From Pseudomonadota bacterium (GTDB taxonomy: Bacteria; Pseudomonadota; Gammaproteobacteria; Arenicellales; UBA868): a DNA stretch of 39,499 bases. Below the pieces are notes generated by a model. It searched no databases. It saw only the letters and a list, made by a program, of their open reading frames with translations, and had not been told where the DNA came from. Made by a program: the position numbers and the translations under genes. Every line of letters begins with the position of its first letter. Within the stretch, counting starts at the first letter, position 1. The stretch lies in contig PBDS01000079.1 in the NCBI GenBank assembly GCA_002718155.1, forward strand, positions 1 to 39,499. Reading direction: 5' to 3'. Of the stretch, positions 12,151-24,339 are shown piece by piece.

Positions 12151-13716
12151 ATGTACACGATCCGACTGTTGCGAACCACGCGGTTCGCCATGCTGGCCCT
12201 GTCCAGCCTGGCAGTTACGACACCCGCTTTCTCTAATACGGACTACATCGTCCAGCCCGGTGACACTCTGTGCGAAATCGCTGAACGCTTCGAGGTCCGC
12301 TGTGCTGATCTCATGGCCCGTAACGGGCTGAAAAAAGCATCGCTGATCTATCCCGGGCAGATCCTGTCGATTTCGAACGCCCCTTCGATACCCGCCACAG
12401 ATCCGGTCACACCGGCGCCAGCTGAAGCAGAGTCGGTACCGGTACCGGCTGTAGCACAGCCCACCGTCGAACCGGCGGTGAAAGAGGTTCCCGCGCCCGA
12501 GTCACCCGGAGTCGACCTTCTGGCGGTCTATCAACTGGCGCGATCTGGAGACCCGGTAATTGCCGCCGAAGCTTTCAGCCGCGATGCCGCTCAGGAATTC
12601 ATACCCCAGGCCAAGGCGGCCCTCCGGCCACAAATCAGTGCCGCCACAGGCTATACCCTGAGCTCTAAGGACCTATACAACGAGGCAGCGTCTGCCTCCG
12701 TGTCGTTGAGTCAGTCCCTGTACAACCGTGCTAGTCGGCTGACCGTCGACCAGGCCCGTCAGCTAGCAGACCGCGCGCAGATTGATTATGCGATCGCCGC
12801 GGAGTCGTTGATCCAGCGCGTCGCTGCGAGTTACTTCGCGGTACTGGCCACCCAGGATAATCTGGAACTATCCGAACGAAATCAGCGGGCAATTGGCCGG
12901 CAGCTGGAACTGGCCGAAGAGCGGCTGGAGGTCGGTCTGGGTACCCGTACCGACCTTTACGATGCCCGGGCGCGTTTTGAAAACGCCGTTGCTGAAGGCA
13001 TCGAGGCCCGACGGCTCCTCGATGATGCCCGCCAGGCTTTGGTTGCGCTCGTCGGTGACGACCCTGGTCATTTACGATCGCTCTCTGCCGCCGCCCCCCT
13101 GGCAAAACCAAATCCCGACAATGCCGAGATATGGGTGGCCCGCGCCCTCAACGAGAACCGGGGCCTCGCGACGTTACAACAGGCGGCTGATCTCGCGGCC
13201 TTAGAAATCGACCTGCAAAAGGCGGAGCGGTTCCCCACTGTTGGTCTCGGTCTGTCGGCTGCATACACCGACAGCGCTGTGTCGGATGGCACCGATACCA
13301 CTCTGACCTTTTCTTTGAGCCTGCCGTTCTACCAGGGCGGGCTGGTTAACGCTCGCATCCGCAAGGCTGCTTTTGAACTCAACGCTGCTCGAGCCAGTTA
13401 CGAGTCGGCTCGCCGCAACATTCAGCGCCAGACCCGGCAGGCTTTTCTCGGTGTCAACAGCCAACTCCGGCGTGTCCAGGCGCTGGCCGAAGCCGTCCGG
13501 GCGGGTGAAAGCGCTTTACAGGCCAAGGAAGAAGGGTTTGCCGCCGGGCTGACCACGAATATTGAGGTTCTCGACGCCCAACGTGATTTGTTCCGGGCCG
13601 AGCGTGATTATCTAAAAGCGCGCTACGATTATGTCCTGCAGGTCCTATTGCTCGAACAACTCGCAGGTCAACTCGACGAATCCGACGTTGCCCGTATTAA
13701 CCGCTGGCTGGGCTGA
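12151..13716 (+). CDS. TolC-family outer-membrane protein with N-terminal LysM domain
   Basis: 521 aa; signal peptide to about aa 28, LysM aa 31-75 (DYIVQPGDTLCEIAERF...IYPGQILSI), Pro/Ala/Glu linker, then TolC-type repeats (YQLARSGDPVIAAEAF...; AGLTTNIEVLDAQRDLF...). Confidence 0.88.
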   Translation: MYTIRLLRTTRFAMLALSSLAVTTPAFSNTDYIVQPGDTLCEIAERFEVRCADLMARNGLKKASLIYPGQILSISNAPSIPATDPVTPAPAEAESVPVPAVAQPTVEPAVKEVPAPESPGVDLLAVYQLARSGDPVIAAEAFSRDAAQEFIPQAKAALRPQISAATGYTLSSKDLYNEAASASVSLSQSLYNRASRLTVDQARQLADRAQIDYAIAAESLIQRVAASYFAVLATQDNLELSERNQRAIGRQLELAEERLEVGLGTRTDLYDARARFENAVAEGIEARRLLDDARQALVALVGDDPGHLRSLSAAAPLAKPNPDNAEIWVARALNENRGLATLQQAADLAALEIDLQKAERFPTVGLGLSAAYTDSAVSDGTDTTLTFSLSLPFYQGGLVNARIRKAAFELNAARASYESARRNIQRQTRQAFLGVNSQLRRVQALAEAVRAGESALQAKEEGFAAGLTTNIEVLDAQRDLFRAERDYLKARYDYVLQVLLLEQLAGQLDESDVARINRWLG

Positions 13717-13854
13717 GCGGATCCAAGCTGACCCGTAGTACGCCGTCCGCTTATTGGCCGGCTCTCTGCTACAATAACTGTCATCTCAAGGCGTCACTCT
13801 GATTCATGATGTTGGCATGACATGGCACGTTCATTTTTGAGCTTTAGCTGAAGC

Positions 13855-14280
13855 TTGGCACGTCTGACCATAACCGAGGCGAGCCGTCGTTTTGGAGTGG
13901 CCACCAACACCATCCGCCGGCGAATCAGTCGGGGCGAACTTACACCGATACAGGCTAGCTCGACCACTGGTAGAGGCCGTCGCCTATTTGATATATCAGA
14001 TCTGATCAGGGTGTTTGGTGAACCCAGTGGCACATTCCCCAAAGAAGACCCGGCGTCATCTGCCTGGAAACCCGTTCAAATACCCGATCCCACGGACAGC
14101 TCCCCCCAGATGGTCGCCGAGAACGCCGCACTGAGAGCTCGGTTGGAGGCTCAGGAACGCCACCTGGAGGACCTTCGGCAGCTGCTCACCCCGCGCCTCA
14201 AAGGTCCAGACACGCTGGGTGTCCGGGCTGCTCGCTACGTTGCCGAAGTGGTTCGAGCATTAAAGAGCGGGGCGGGATGA
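13855..14280 (+). CDS. HTH (MerR/HTH_17-like) DNA-binding protein with coiled-coil C-terminus
   Basis: 141 aa, TTG start; LTITEASRRFGVATNTIRRRISRGELTPIQ...GRRLFDISDLIRVFGEP, then ENAALRARLEAQERHLEDLRQLL; overlaps mlaA by 4 nt. Confidence 0.75.
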   Translation: MARLTITEASRRFGVATNTIRRRISRGELTPIQASSTTGRGRRLFDISDLIRVFGEPSGTFPKEDPASSAWKPVQIPDPTDSSPQMVAENAALRARLEAQERHLEDLRQLLTPRLKGPDTLGVRAARYVAEVVRALKSGAG

Positions 14281-15059
14281 CCCGGCGACCTGCGATACAG
14301 TTGGTTGGTCGGTCGATCCGGGCGACCCTAGCGACAGTCTTCGCTACCCTTTTATTGGGCTGCGCCACTGTGCCCAGCATAACCGAAACACCCCCTGCTC
14401 TTTCACTGGTGGATCCACTTGAACCCTTTAATCGAGCCATTTTTAGCTTCAACGATGTTGTCGACCGCGGTTTTTTGCGCCCGGTAGCCAACGTGTATCA
14501 GCGTGCCCTTCCCCTGGGTCTGCGCGCCAGTGTCGGCAACTTCTTTGACAACCTACGCGGTCCCACCACCATTATCAACGACCTGTTACAGGGTGATTTC
14601 ACCCAGGCCGTCAGGGACTTTGACCGTTTTACCATCAACACGACCCTCGGTATTGCCGGCCTATATGACGTCGCGACACCCCTTGGCCGACCATACCACC
14701 AGGAAGACTATGGCCAGACTCTGGCGATCTGGGGTCTCTCCTCGGGGCCTTATCTGGTGCTACCGCTAGTGGGCCCGAGCACACCGCGTGACGCTTTTGG
14801 ACTCCTGCCGGAATTTTTCTATTCGGACCCGCTGGCTAGCAATGCTTCCACCCACCAGCAGGTATTTCGTTACACACTGCGCGCTATTGACATTCGGGCC
14901 AGCCTGCTCAAAACCGATCGGCTTCTACAGCTACAGATCGACCCCTACCTGTTTGTCCGGGAGGCCTACCGCCAGCAACGGCAAGCCGAGATCTATGACG
15001 GCCGGCCACCGGAATCGGTTGAGATGCTCGATCTTGAGAAGGCGCTCTTCAATGACTGA
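14277..15059 (+). CDS. mlaA: MlaA/VacJ-family outer-membrane lipoprotein
   Basis: 260 aa; lipobox LLLGC, DPLEPFNRAIFSFND, VGNFFDNLRGPTTIINDLLQG, EDYGQTLAIWGL. Confidence 0.93.
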   Translation: MTRRPAIQLVGRSIRATLATVFATLLLGCATVPSITETPPALSLVDPLEPFNRAIFSFNDVVDRGFLRPVANVYQRALPLGLRASVGNFFDNLRGPTTIINDLLQGDFTQAVRDFDRFTINTTLGIAGLYDVATPLGRPYHQEDYGQTLAIWGLSSGPYLVLPLVGPSTPRDAFGLLPEFFYSDPLASNASTHQQVFRYTLRAIDIRASLLKTDRLLQLQIDPYLFVREAYRQQRQAEIYDGRPPESVEMLDLEKALFND

Positions 15060-15095
15060 GACGTCGCCTGGGGCGATGCTCGCCTGGCGTGACTC

Positions 15096-15914
15096 GTGGC
15101 GACCTGGGCCATAGGTGACGTTCAGGGCTGCCTGGACTGCCTCGACCGATTACTGGAAAAAATCCGGTTCGATTCAACCCGGGATGTGCTGTGGTTTGTC
15201 GGTGATCTGGTCAACCGGGGTCCGGATTCGGCTGGCGTTCTACGACGGGTCATAGGCCTTCAGGACCGCGCAATAGCCATTTTAGGTAATCACGACCTTC
15301 ACCTGCTTGCCATCGCCGCTGGGCTTCAGTCGGACCGCCCCGATTACCGGCTCGGGGAATTGCTCAGGGCTGACGACCGTGATGCCCTAATCGACTCAGT
15401 TCGCCAGCGACCCTTGATTCACCATGATCCAGAGTTAAACACGGTCATGGTCCATGCGGGCCTTTTTCCGGGCTGGTCTCTGTCCCAAGCCTGCGCTCTA
15501 GCCCTCGAAGTACAGAATGTGCTGAATTCCAATCGCTGGATGAGTTTTGTACAGAATATGTACGGCGACGAGCCTTGCCGCTGGAACGAGTCCCTGAAGG
15601 ACTGGGAGCGGTTGCGTTTTATTACCAATGCCTTTACTCGCATGCGCTTTTGCCGGGGTGACGGCAGTCTGGATTTCTCTCAAAAGGGCCCTATTGTCAA
15701 CTCGCCCAGTCATCTGCATCCTTGGTTCGAAGTGCCGGCTATCACCGATGCTCCGTACCGTATCGTCTTTGGCCACTGGTCCGACCTCGGCGTGCATCGC
15801 CACCACAACGTCATTTGCATTGACAGTGGTTGCGTCTGGGGTGGTCAGCTGGCAGCCCTGCAGCTCGAAGCGCAAACCAGAAACCTTGAGATGGTAGACT
15901 GCCCTCGAGTCTAA
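15096..15914 (+). CDS. apaH: Symmetrical bis(5'-nucleosyl)-tetraphosphatase
   Basis: 272 aa; WAIGDVQGCLDCLDRLL, VGDLVNRGPDS, ILGNHDLHLLA. Confidence 0.97.
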   Translation: MATWAIGDVQGCLDCLDRLLEKIRFDSTRDVLWFVGDLVNRGPDSAGVLRRVIGLQDRAIAILGNHDLHLLAIAAGLQSDRPDYRLGELLRADDRDALIDSVRQRPLIHHDPELNTVMVHAGLFPGWSLSQACALALEVQNVLNSNRWMSFVQNMYGDEPCRWNESLKDWERLRFITNAFTRMRFCRGDGSLDFSQKGPIVNSPSHLHPWFEVPAITDAPYRIVFGHWSDLGVHRHHNVICIDSGCVWGGQLAALQLEAQTRNLEMVDCPRV

Positions 15915-15931
15915 GCACAAGGCCGGTCTAA

Positions 15932-16309
15932 ATGGAAAATCCCTACGACATCGATGTCCAGGTCGAGACGACGTACGTTGCCGAACACTCAGAGCCGGAT
16001 GAAGACCGATTTGTCTTCGCGTACACCATCACGCTGGTCAACCGCGGATCCGTCACAGCGCAACTGATCTCAAGACACTGGTACATCACTGACGCCGAAG
16101 ACCGTACCGAAGAGGTCGAAGGAGAGGGTGTCGTCGGTGAACAACCGATATTGAAACCAGGCGAGGGTTTTCGTTACACCTCTGGTGCGGTCATCGAAAC
16201 ACCGGTCGGCACCATGCATGGCACCTATCAGATGATCGCTGATGATGGCCGGGAATTCGACGCGACCATTCCCCGTTTCGTACTCTCTGCTCCTCGCACT
16301 TTACATTGA
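15932..16309 (+). CDS. apaG: ApaG protein (Co2+/Mg2+ efflux protein ApaG)
   Basis: 125 aa; FAYTITLVNRGSVTAQLISRHWYITDA...GEGFRYTSGAVIETPVGTMHGTYQM. Confidence 0.96.
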   Translation: MENPYDIDVQVETTYVAEHSEPDEDRFVFAYTITLVNRGSVTAQLISRHWYITDAEDRTEEVEGEGVVGEQPILKPGEGFRYTSGAVIETPVGTMHGTYQMIADDGREFDATIPRFVLSAPRTLH

Positions 16310-16326
16310 TAACTTGTTGTTTTTAT

Positions 16327-18855
<2,529 letters not shown>

Positions 18856-18884
18856 CCATACTTTTCGTGAGACCAGGCGAACCT

Positions 18885-18900
18885 GGTTTCACGTGAAACA
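18885..18900. promoter_or_regulatory. parS centromere-like site 2
   Basis: GGTTTCACGTGAAACA, 15/16 to the parS consensus. Confidence 0.9.
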
Positions 18901-18943
18901 AACGAGTGGAAGAACGAGGTTCTAGGGCGCTTTAGCCGTGGCC

Positions 18944-20044
18944 CTACAGCCGCATCGGCATAATGAGGTAGAGCGTGTCTTCGTCACCGGGGACATGAAG
19001 CATACAACCGCTGTTGACGTCCTCCAGTTCGGCTTCGATCTGTTCCGTGGGCATCGCTCGCAGGGCGTCCATAAGGTATGTGACGTTAAAGCCGATCTCG
19101 AGATTCTCGCCCCCGTATTCGACCGCAATCTCGTCGCTCGCCTCTTCCTGATCCGGGTTGTGCGCAGACACCTTCAACGACCCCTTGGATAGATCTAACC
19201 GAACCCCTCGGTATTTCTCATTGGTTAAGACTGACGTCCGGGCCAACACCTCATGCAGCAGAGTCCTGTCCGCGACCATTTTCTGAGACAACACTTGTGA
19301 CATGACAGCCTTGTAGTCGGGAAACTTTCCGTCGATCAGTTTGGTTGTCAACACTGCGCCCGGGCGACTGAATCGAGCATGGTTAGCGTTAAGTTCAATC
19401 GTGATCTCATCGCCACCGTCACCGAGAAAACGGCTGAGTTCGAGCACCGCCTTACGAGGAATAATCGCCTGGCGGTGTTCTCCCGCAGGGCTAGGCAAAA
19501 CCGCCCGGCTCCTCGCGAGCCGATGCCCGTCAGTGGCGACCGCGACCATGGTGGTACCATCTAGCTCCAGCAGGACGCCGTTCAGGAAATAACGCACATC
19601 CTGCTGTGCCATCGAGAACGCAGTTTTCTCAAATAACCCCCGGAGCACCGGTTGCTCAAGTTGAACTCGTTCTTCCCAATTGTCAGTTTCCAGACGAGGA
19701 AAATCCACGGCGGCTAGGGTCTGCAGGCTGAATCTGCTGCGCCCCGAGCGGATTTTTAGACGGCTGTCTACCGTCTCCAGTTCTACGGTTGCTTGCTCTG
19801 GTAATGCCCTACAGATATCCAGTAATTTCCGTGCTGCGACCGTACACTGTCCATCAGAGCCTTTCAGTGCTTCAGCCTCTATGCTCGCTTCCACTTCCAG
19901 GTCGGTACCCACTAGTGTGAGGGTGTTCGCCTCAAGCAAAATCAGCACATTGGCTAATATGGGTAAAGTCTGGCGGCGCTCGACCACGCTGGTTACCGCT
20001 ATCAAAAGATTTAAGAGTTGATCTCGTTCTATTAATAATTTCAT
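18944..20044 (-). CDS. dnaN: DNA polymerase III beta clamp
   Basis: 366 aa; MKLLIERDQLLNLL...VVERRQTLPILANVL, C-terminal YLIMPMRL. Confidence 0.99.
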   Translation of the reverse strand: MKLLIERDQLLNLLIAVTSVVERRQTLPILANVLILLEANTLTLVGTDLEVEASIEAEALKGSDGQCTVAARKLLDICRALPEQATVELETVDSRLKIRSGRSRFSLQTLAAVDFPRLETDNWEERVQLEQPVLRGLFEKTAFSMAQQDVRYFLNGVLLELDGTTMVAVATDGHRLARSRAVLPSPAGEHRQAIIPRKAVLELSRFLGDGGDEITIELNANHARFSRPGAVLTTKLIDGKFPDYKAVMSQVLSQKMVADRTLLHEVLARTSVLTNEKYRGVRLDLSKGSLKVSAHNPDQEEASDEIAVEYGGENLEIGFNVTYLMDALRAMPTEQIEAELEDVNSGCMLHVPGDEDTLYLIMPMRL

Positions 20045-20255
20045 AAGTAATCAGGTAATTAAGATAATAAGAGTAGTTGATAACTCGAGTATAGAAAAAT
20101 ATATCTTTTAATACCGTAAGTTAAAGAAATATTAACTTGTGAGTAAAGGTGTGCTTTGAATGTGGATAGTCACTGAGTACGAGAGTCGGTGAAGGAAACT
20201 TGTGTGGAAAACAGTCGGTTTGTCGACAAATTACCCACACCTTATCCACTCAATA
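20041..20255. other. Candidate oriC segment (dnaA-dnaN intergenic): AT-rich DUE-like stretch plus degenerate DnaA boxes
   Basis: AT-rich about 20041-20140; one-mismatch DnaA boxes TGTGGATAG (20161-20169), TGTGGAAAA (20203-20211), TTACCCACA (20231-20239), TTATCCACT (20242-20250). Confidence 0.6.
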
Positions 20256-21579
20256 ACCGGTGTAGATTCTGGTAATCCTCGTTAATCTTGGGGTCAGTTT
20301 TGAGCAACTCGACGACCTTGCGCTGTGCATGCAGAACCGTCGTATGATCACGGCCCCCAAAGGCGTCGCCGATCTCGGGCAGGCTCATTCTGGTGAGATC
20401 CTTGGCCAATGCCATAGCGATCTGCCGCGGTCGAGTAATCTGCCGGTTTCTCCGTTTAGAGTGGAGGTCTGACACCCGCATTTTAAAATACTCGGCAACC
20501 ACTTTTTGGATGTTCTGGATCGTGACCTGCCTTTCCTGGAAAACCAACAGGTCGCGCAGAGCTTCCCGGGTTAGATCTAAATCTATGGTCCTGCCGGTAA
20601 AGCTGGCGCTGGCCACAATCCGGTGCAACGCCCCTTCGAGTTCTCGCACATTGGACCGGATCTGCTGAGCGATAAAGAAGCAGACGTCCTCGGGCAACGT
20701 AACACCCTTCTGCCCGGCCTTGTTTTTGAGGATCGCGACCCGAGTCTCCAACTCCGGCGGGTCGATAGGCACGGTTAAGCCACTGCCAAAACGCGAAATC
20801 AGTCGTTCCTGGACGCCCGAGATTTCTCTTGGGAAGCGATCACTGGTGATGACGACCTGTCGTTGGCCCTCTAATAACGTATTGAAAGTATGAAAGAATT
20901 CCTCTTGCGAGTGTTCCTTACCAGAAAAGAACTGTATGTCATCAATTAGCAGAGCATCCAGCGATCTGTAGTAGCGCTTGAATTCGTTAATGGCGTTATG
21001 CTGCAGGGCCTTAACCATATCCGCGACGAAGCGTTCCGAGTGAACATAAACAACCTTGGCATCTCGTTTTCGTTGGGTGGTCAGGTTGCCAGCGGCCTGC
21101 ATCAGATGGGTTTTGCCTAATCCCACACCGCCGTAAAGAAACAAAGGGTTGTAAGCAAGACCCGGGTTTTCACCGACTTGTTGTGCCGCGGCCCGGGCCA
21201 GTTGATTCGATTTGCCCTCAACATGCCTGTCGAAGGTAAAAGCGGGGTTCAGGCGGCCCTCAAAACCGAGGCCCATGGGGCTACTGGATGCTTTGCTGGG
21301 CCTGCGGGTACCGGCTTTGCCGGTGGTTTGAGACGGGTTGTCGCTGCCAATCCCAAGCCGAACAGCGATCTCCCCGGTACCGAAATTCTCAGCCAGGCCC
21401 GAAATACGGGCCAGGTATTCTTTGTGGACAAAATCCCGAACAAACCGGTTGGGCGCGAGTAATGTCAGGCCCTCTTGATTCTCCACAGCATGCAGGGGTC
21501 GGATCCAGGTGTTGAACTGTTGGGCGGACAGGTCATCTTCCAATCTGCTCAGGCAGAGCTTCCAGAGAGCAACGGACAC
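20242..21579 (-). CDS. dnaA: Chromosomal replication initiator protein DnaA
   Basis: 445 aa; [45 protein letters not shown]. Confidence 0.99.
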   Translation of the reverse strand: MSVALWKLCLSRLEDDLSAQQFNTWIRPLHAVENQEGLTLLAPNRFVRDFVHKEYLARISGLAENFGTGEIAVRLGIGSDNPSQTTGKAGTRRPSKASSSPMGLGFEGRLNPAFTFDRHVEGKSNQLARAAAQQVGENPGLAYNPLFLYGGVGLGKTHLMQAAGNLTTQRKRDAKVVYVHSERFVADMVKALQHNAINEFKRYYRSLDALLIDDIQFFSGKEHSQEEFFHTFNTLLEGQRQVVITSDRFPREISGVQERLISRFGSGLTVPIDPPELETRVAILKNKAGQKGVTLPEDVCFFIAQQIRSNVRELEGALHRIVASASFTGRTIDLDLTREALRDLLVFQERQVTIQNIQKVVAEYFKMRVSDLHSKRRNRQITRPRQIAMALAKDLTRMSLPEIGDAFGGRDHTTVLHAQRKVVELLKTDPKINEDYQNLHRLLSG

Positions 21580-21701
21580 CTGTGGCGACCTCCCGGGATA
21601 AAGTTTCAGGTCGGGACCCTTACAGCGTGCAAAATTAGTGCGTCCGCTCGTTCGTCCAGGCCAATTTGTAACCTTCGATAGTGTAACCTGGAACGAGACA
21701 C

Positions 21702-21738
21702 TTATCCACAGATAAATACCTAAAATAAGTTATCCACA
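21702..21738. other. Two consensus DnaA boxes between dnaA and rpmH (second oriC candidate)
   Basis: TTATCCACA at 21702-21710 and 21730-21738, same orientation, 28 bp apart. Confidence 0.75.
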
Positions 21739-21752
21739 GGCTTGACTAAACA

Positions 21753-21782
21753 TTGACAATACAGGTTTAAAACGATTAAAGT
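21753..21782 (+). promoter_or_regulatory. Putative sigma70 promoter for rpmH-rnpA
   Basis: TTGACA (21753-21758) - 18 nt - TAAAGT (21777-21782). Confidence 0.6.
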
Positions 21783-21829
21783 CCGACGCCTTTTTGGGTC
21801 CAGCCGCAGCAAAAAAGGGATGACATCAG

Positions 21830-21964
21830 ATGAAGAGAACCTTTCAACCTAGCGAAGTCAAGCGTAAACGGAGGCATGGCTTTCGGGCGAGAATGAAAAC
21901 GCGCGGCGGTCGGGCCGTGATCAGTGCCCGTCGAGCCAAGGGGCGCACGCAACTCAGCGCCTAA
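21830..21964 (+). CDS. rpmH: 50S ribosomal protein L34
   Basis: 44 aa read directly (below ORF-track cutoff): [44 protein letters not shown]. Confidence 0.98.
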   Translation: MKRTFQPSEVKRKRRHGFRARMKTRGGRAVISARRAKGRTQLSA

Positions 21965-21994
21965 GCAACACCGACCCATCCGAAAGTTGCGCTT

Positions 21995-22354
21995 GTGAAT
22001 GACGCCGGGTTCTCCCGTAGTCTGCGACTGCTTCGTCCAGAGGAGTACCGAGCAGCAATTGCCCAACGCTGTCGTAGCGACGATCGGTTGTTTACCGTTT
22101 TCGCTGTTAGTAACGATCTTGATCGGGCCCGGTTGGGTATTACGGTGTCGAGAAAAGTCTCTGCCCGAGCCGTTTATCGCAACCGCCTGAAGCGTCTGGT
22201 CAGAGAATCGTTTCGCCACCACAAGCAATCACTGAACGGTATGGATCTGGTCGTGGTGGCGCGAAGAAACGCGAGCGACACCAAACGGTCTGAGATCGAT
22301 CGAAGTCTTGTTCGGCACTGGATGATCGTGGAACGCAAATGCACAAGACATTAA
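21995..22354 (+). CDS. rnpA: Ribonuclease P protein component
   Basis: 119 aa, GTG start; RLGITVSRKVSARAVYRNRLKRLVRESFR. Confidence 0.97.
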   Translation: MNDAGFSRSLRLLRPEEYRAAIAQRCRSDDRLFTVFAVSNDLDRARLGITVSRKVSARAVYRNRLKRLVRESFRHHKQSLNGMDLVVVARRNASDTKRSEIDRSLVRHWMIVERKCTRH

Positions 22355-22584
22355 CCACAGTACTACGGGGCTATCGTTACCTCATCAGCCCCATGCTTGG
22401 ACCGTGTTGCCGGTTCTATCCAAGTTGTTCGACTTACGCGATCGAGGCAATTGAGCAACATGGTACAACCAGTGGTCTTTGGTTGGCCTTGAGGCGGCTT
22501 GTGAGGTGTAACCCCTGGAATGAAGGTGGCGTAGACCCCGTGCCGCAGTCGGCAGGTCGGGCTACTCAACACCACGAATGCTGA
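22339..22584 (+). CDS. yidD: Membrane protein insertion efficiency factor YidD
   Basis: 81 aa; GYRYLISPMLGPCCRFYPSCSTYAIEAIEQHG; overlaps rnpA. Confidence 0.96.
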   Translation: MHKTLTTVLRGYRYLISPMLGPCCRFYPSCSTYAIEAIEQHGTTSGLWLALRRLVRCNPWNEGGVDPVPQSAGRATQHHEC

Positions 22585-22594
22585 GCACGACGTT

Positions 22595-24310
22595 TTGGAT
22601 ATTCAACGACTGATTCTGTTTACCGGCCTGGCACTGGTTCTGGTGCTGATCTGGCAGGCGTGGATCGAGTACGACGGGAAGCAGCAACCGATAGAGACGG
22701 TAGCCGAGAGAGCGGATCAGGGCGGTTCGGATCAGAATCAGGCGGTGTCTGCCCGACCCGGCAGTAGTGTGCAGCCCGAGCAAGATGTACCAAGCGCGCC
22801 AGCTTCCCCTGACAAGCCGGCAACCCAAGCGCCGGTACTCCTTGCCAGTGCGTTAGCGAGCACGAACACAGTGACGGTGGAAACTGATCTTGTCAGGGCA
22901 CAGATCGATACCTACGGCGGTGACCTCCGACACCTTGAGCTGCTGACCTACCCGGTGACACTGGACCAACCCGACCAATCCTTCAGCCTGTTACACGACA
23001 AAGGAGCAGATATTTTTGTCATACAAGGGGGATTACTGGGGGTACAGGCCGACCTGCCAAATCACCACACGCCGTATACCAGCGAGCGTAGGAATTATCT
23101 CCTTATGCCTGGGACTGACAGTATCGAAGCTGTGCTGGAATGGCAGGGGCCTGAAAACGTCGTTTACCGCAAGGTCTACACTTTTAAACGCGACAGCTAT
23201 TACATCGCCGTACGCTATGAAGTAACCAACAATGGTAGTACGCCTTGGCAGGGATACATTTACAACCAGATACTGCGTACCGAGGTAAAGACAAAATCCA
23301 GCGGGCTGGGTTTCTTTGGCCGGCTACCCAGTTACACCGGTGGTGTCATTTACACCCCCGAAGACAAATACCAGAAAATTGATTTCGACGACATGCGGGA
23401 GGCAAACCTCGCGCGATCGACCCCGACCGGCTGGGTTGCGATGCTGCAACACTATTTCGTTGGTGCCCTGCTGCCGCGCGGTGGTACCGCATACGAGTTC
23501 TACTCAAACGTAACCGCCCGCGACAGCCAGCCGCGTTATCACATTGGCTACAAAAGTGTTGAGCCTACCGTAGTGCCGCCGGGGGAAAAAGGTGAGCTGA
23601 GCGCTCGCTTTTATGTCGGTCCCAAAGAACAGCACCGCCTGGTCGAAGTGGATCAGCAACTGGAGCTGACGGTCGATTATGGCTGGCTGACACCGGTCTC
23701 GTCACCATTATTCTGGTTGTTGACCAACATCAACAAAGTCGTTGGGAACTGGGGTGTCTCCATCATCCTGTTGACCCTGTTGGTTAAGTTGGTCTTCTAT
23801 CCTTTGTCGGCGGCCAGCTACAAGTCGATGGCCAGGATGAAGAACCTGCAGCCAAGAATGAAAACGCTTAAGGAGCGTTTCGGTGATGACAAGCAGAAGT
23901 TCCAGCAGGCGATGATGGAGGTGTACAAGAAAGAGAAGATCAATCCGTTTGGCAGCTGTCTGCCGATCGTTATTCAGATCCCCGTTTTCATCGCGCTTTA
24001 CTGGGTTCTGCTTGAAAGTGTCGAGCTTCGCCAGGCCCCGTTTGCGCTGTGGATCAAAGATCTTTCTTCACAGGATCCCTATTATGTTCTGCCGTTGTTG
24101 ATGGGCGCTTCGATGTTCGGCCAAACACTACTTAATCCGACACCAGTGGATCCGATGCAGAAGAACCTCATGATGGCAATGCCGGTAGTGTTCACAGTGT
24201 TCTTTCTCTGGTTTCCAGCCGGGCTTGTTTTGTATTGGCTGGTGAACAATATCCTGTCCATCACCCAGCAGTGGGTGATCACCCGCAAGATTAAGGCAGC
24301 CGGCGGATAA
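22595..24310 (+). CDS. yidC: Membrane protein insertase YidC
   Basis: 571 aa, TTG start; MDIQRLILFTGLALVLVLIWQAW, NWGVSIILLTLLVKLVFYPLSAASYKSMARMK. Confidence 0.98.
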   Translation: MDIQRLILFTGLALVLVLIWQAWIEYDGKQQPIETVAERADQGGSDQNQAVSARPGSSVQPEQDVPSAPASPDKPATQAPVLLASALASTNTVTVETDLVRAQIDTYGGDLRHLELLTYPVTLDQPDQSFSLLHDKGADIFVIQGGLLGVQADLPNHHTPYTSERRNYLLMPGTDSIEAVLEWQGPENVVYRKVYTFKRDSYYIAVRYEVTNNGSTPWQGYIYNQILRTEVKTKSSGLGFFGRLPSYTGGVIYTPEDKYQKIDFDDMREANLARSTPTGWVAMLQHYFVGALLPRGGTAYEFYSNVTARDSQPRYHIGYKSVEPTVVPPGEKGELSARFYVGPKEQHRLVEVDQQLELTVDYGWLTPVSSPLFWLLTNINKVVGNWGVSIILLTLLVKLVFYPLSAASYKSMARMKNLQPRMKTLKERFGDDKQKFQQAMMEVYKKEKINPFGSCLPIVIQIPVFIALYWVLLESVELRQAPFALWIKDLSSQDPYYVLPLLMGASMFGQTLLNPTPVDPMQKNLMMAMPVVFTVFFLWFPAGLVLYWLVNNILSITQQWVITRKIKAAGG

Positions 24311-24339
24311 AGACCGGCGAGCTGCCCGGTTGTTCAGGG

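Noticed and set aside
15160-15185. GGTTCGATTCAA resembling a tRNA T-loop
   Set aside because: Lies inside apaH coding sequence (IRFDSTRD); no cloverleaf.
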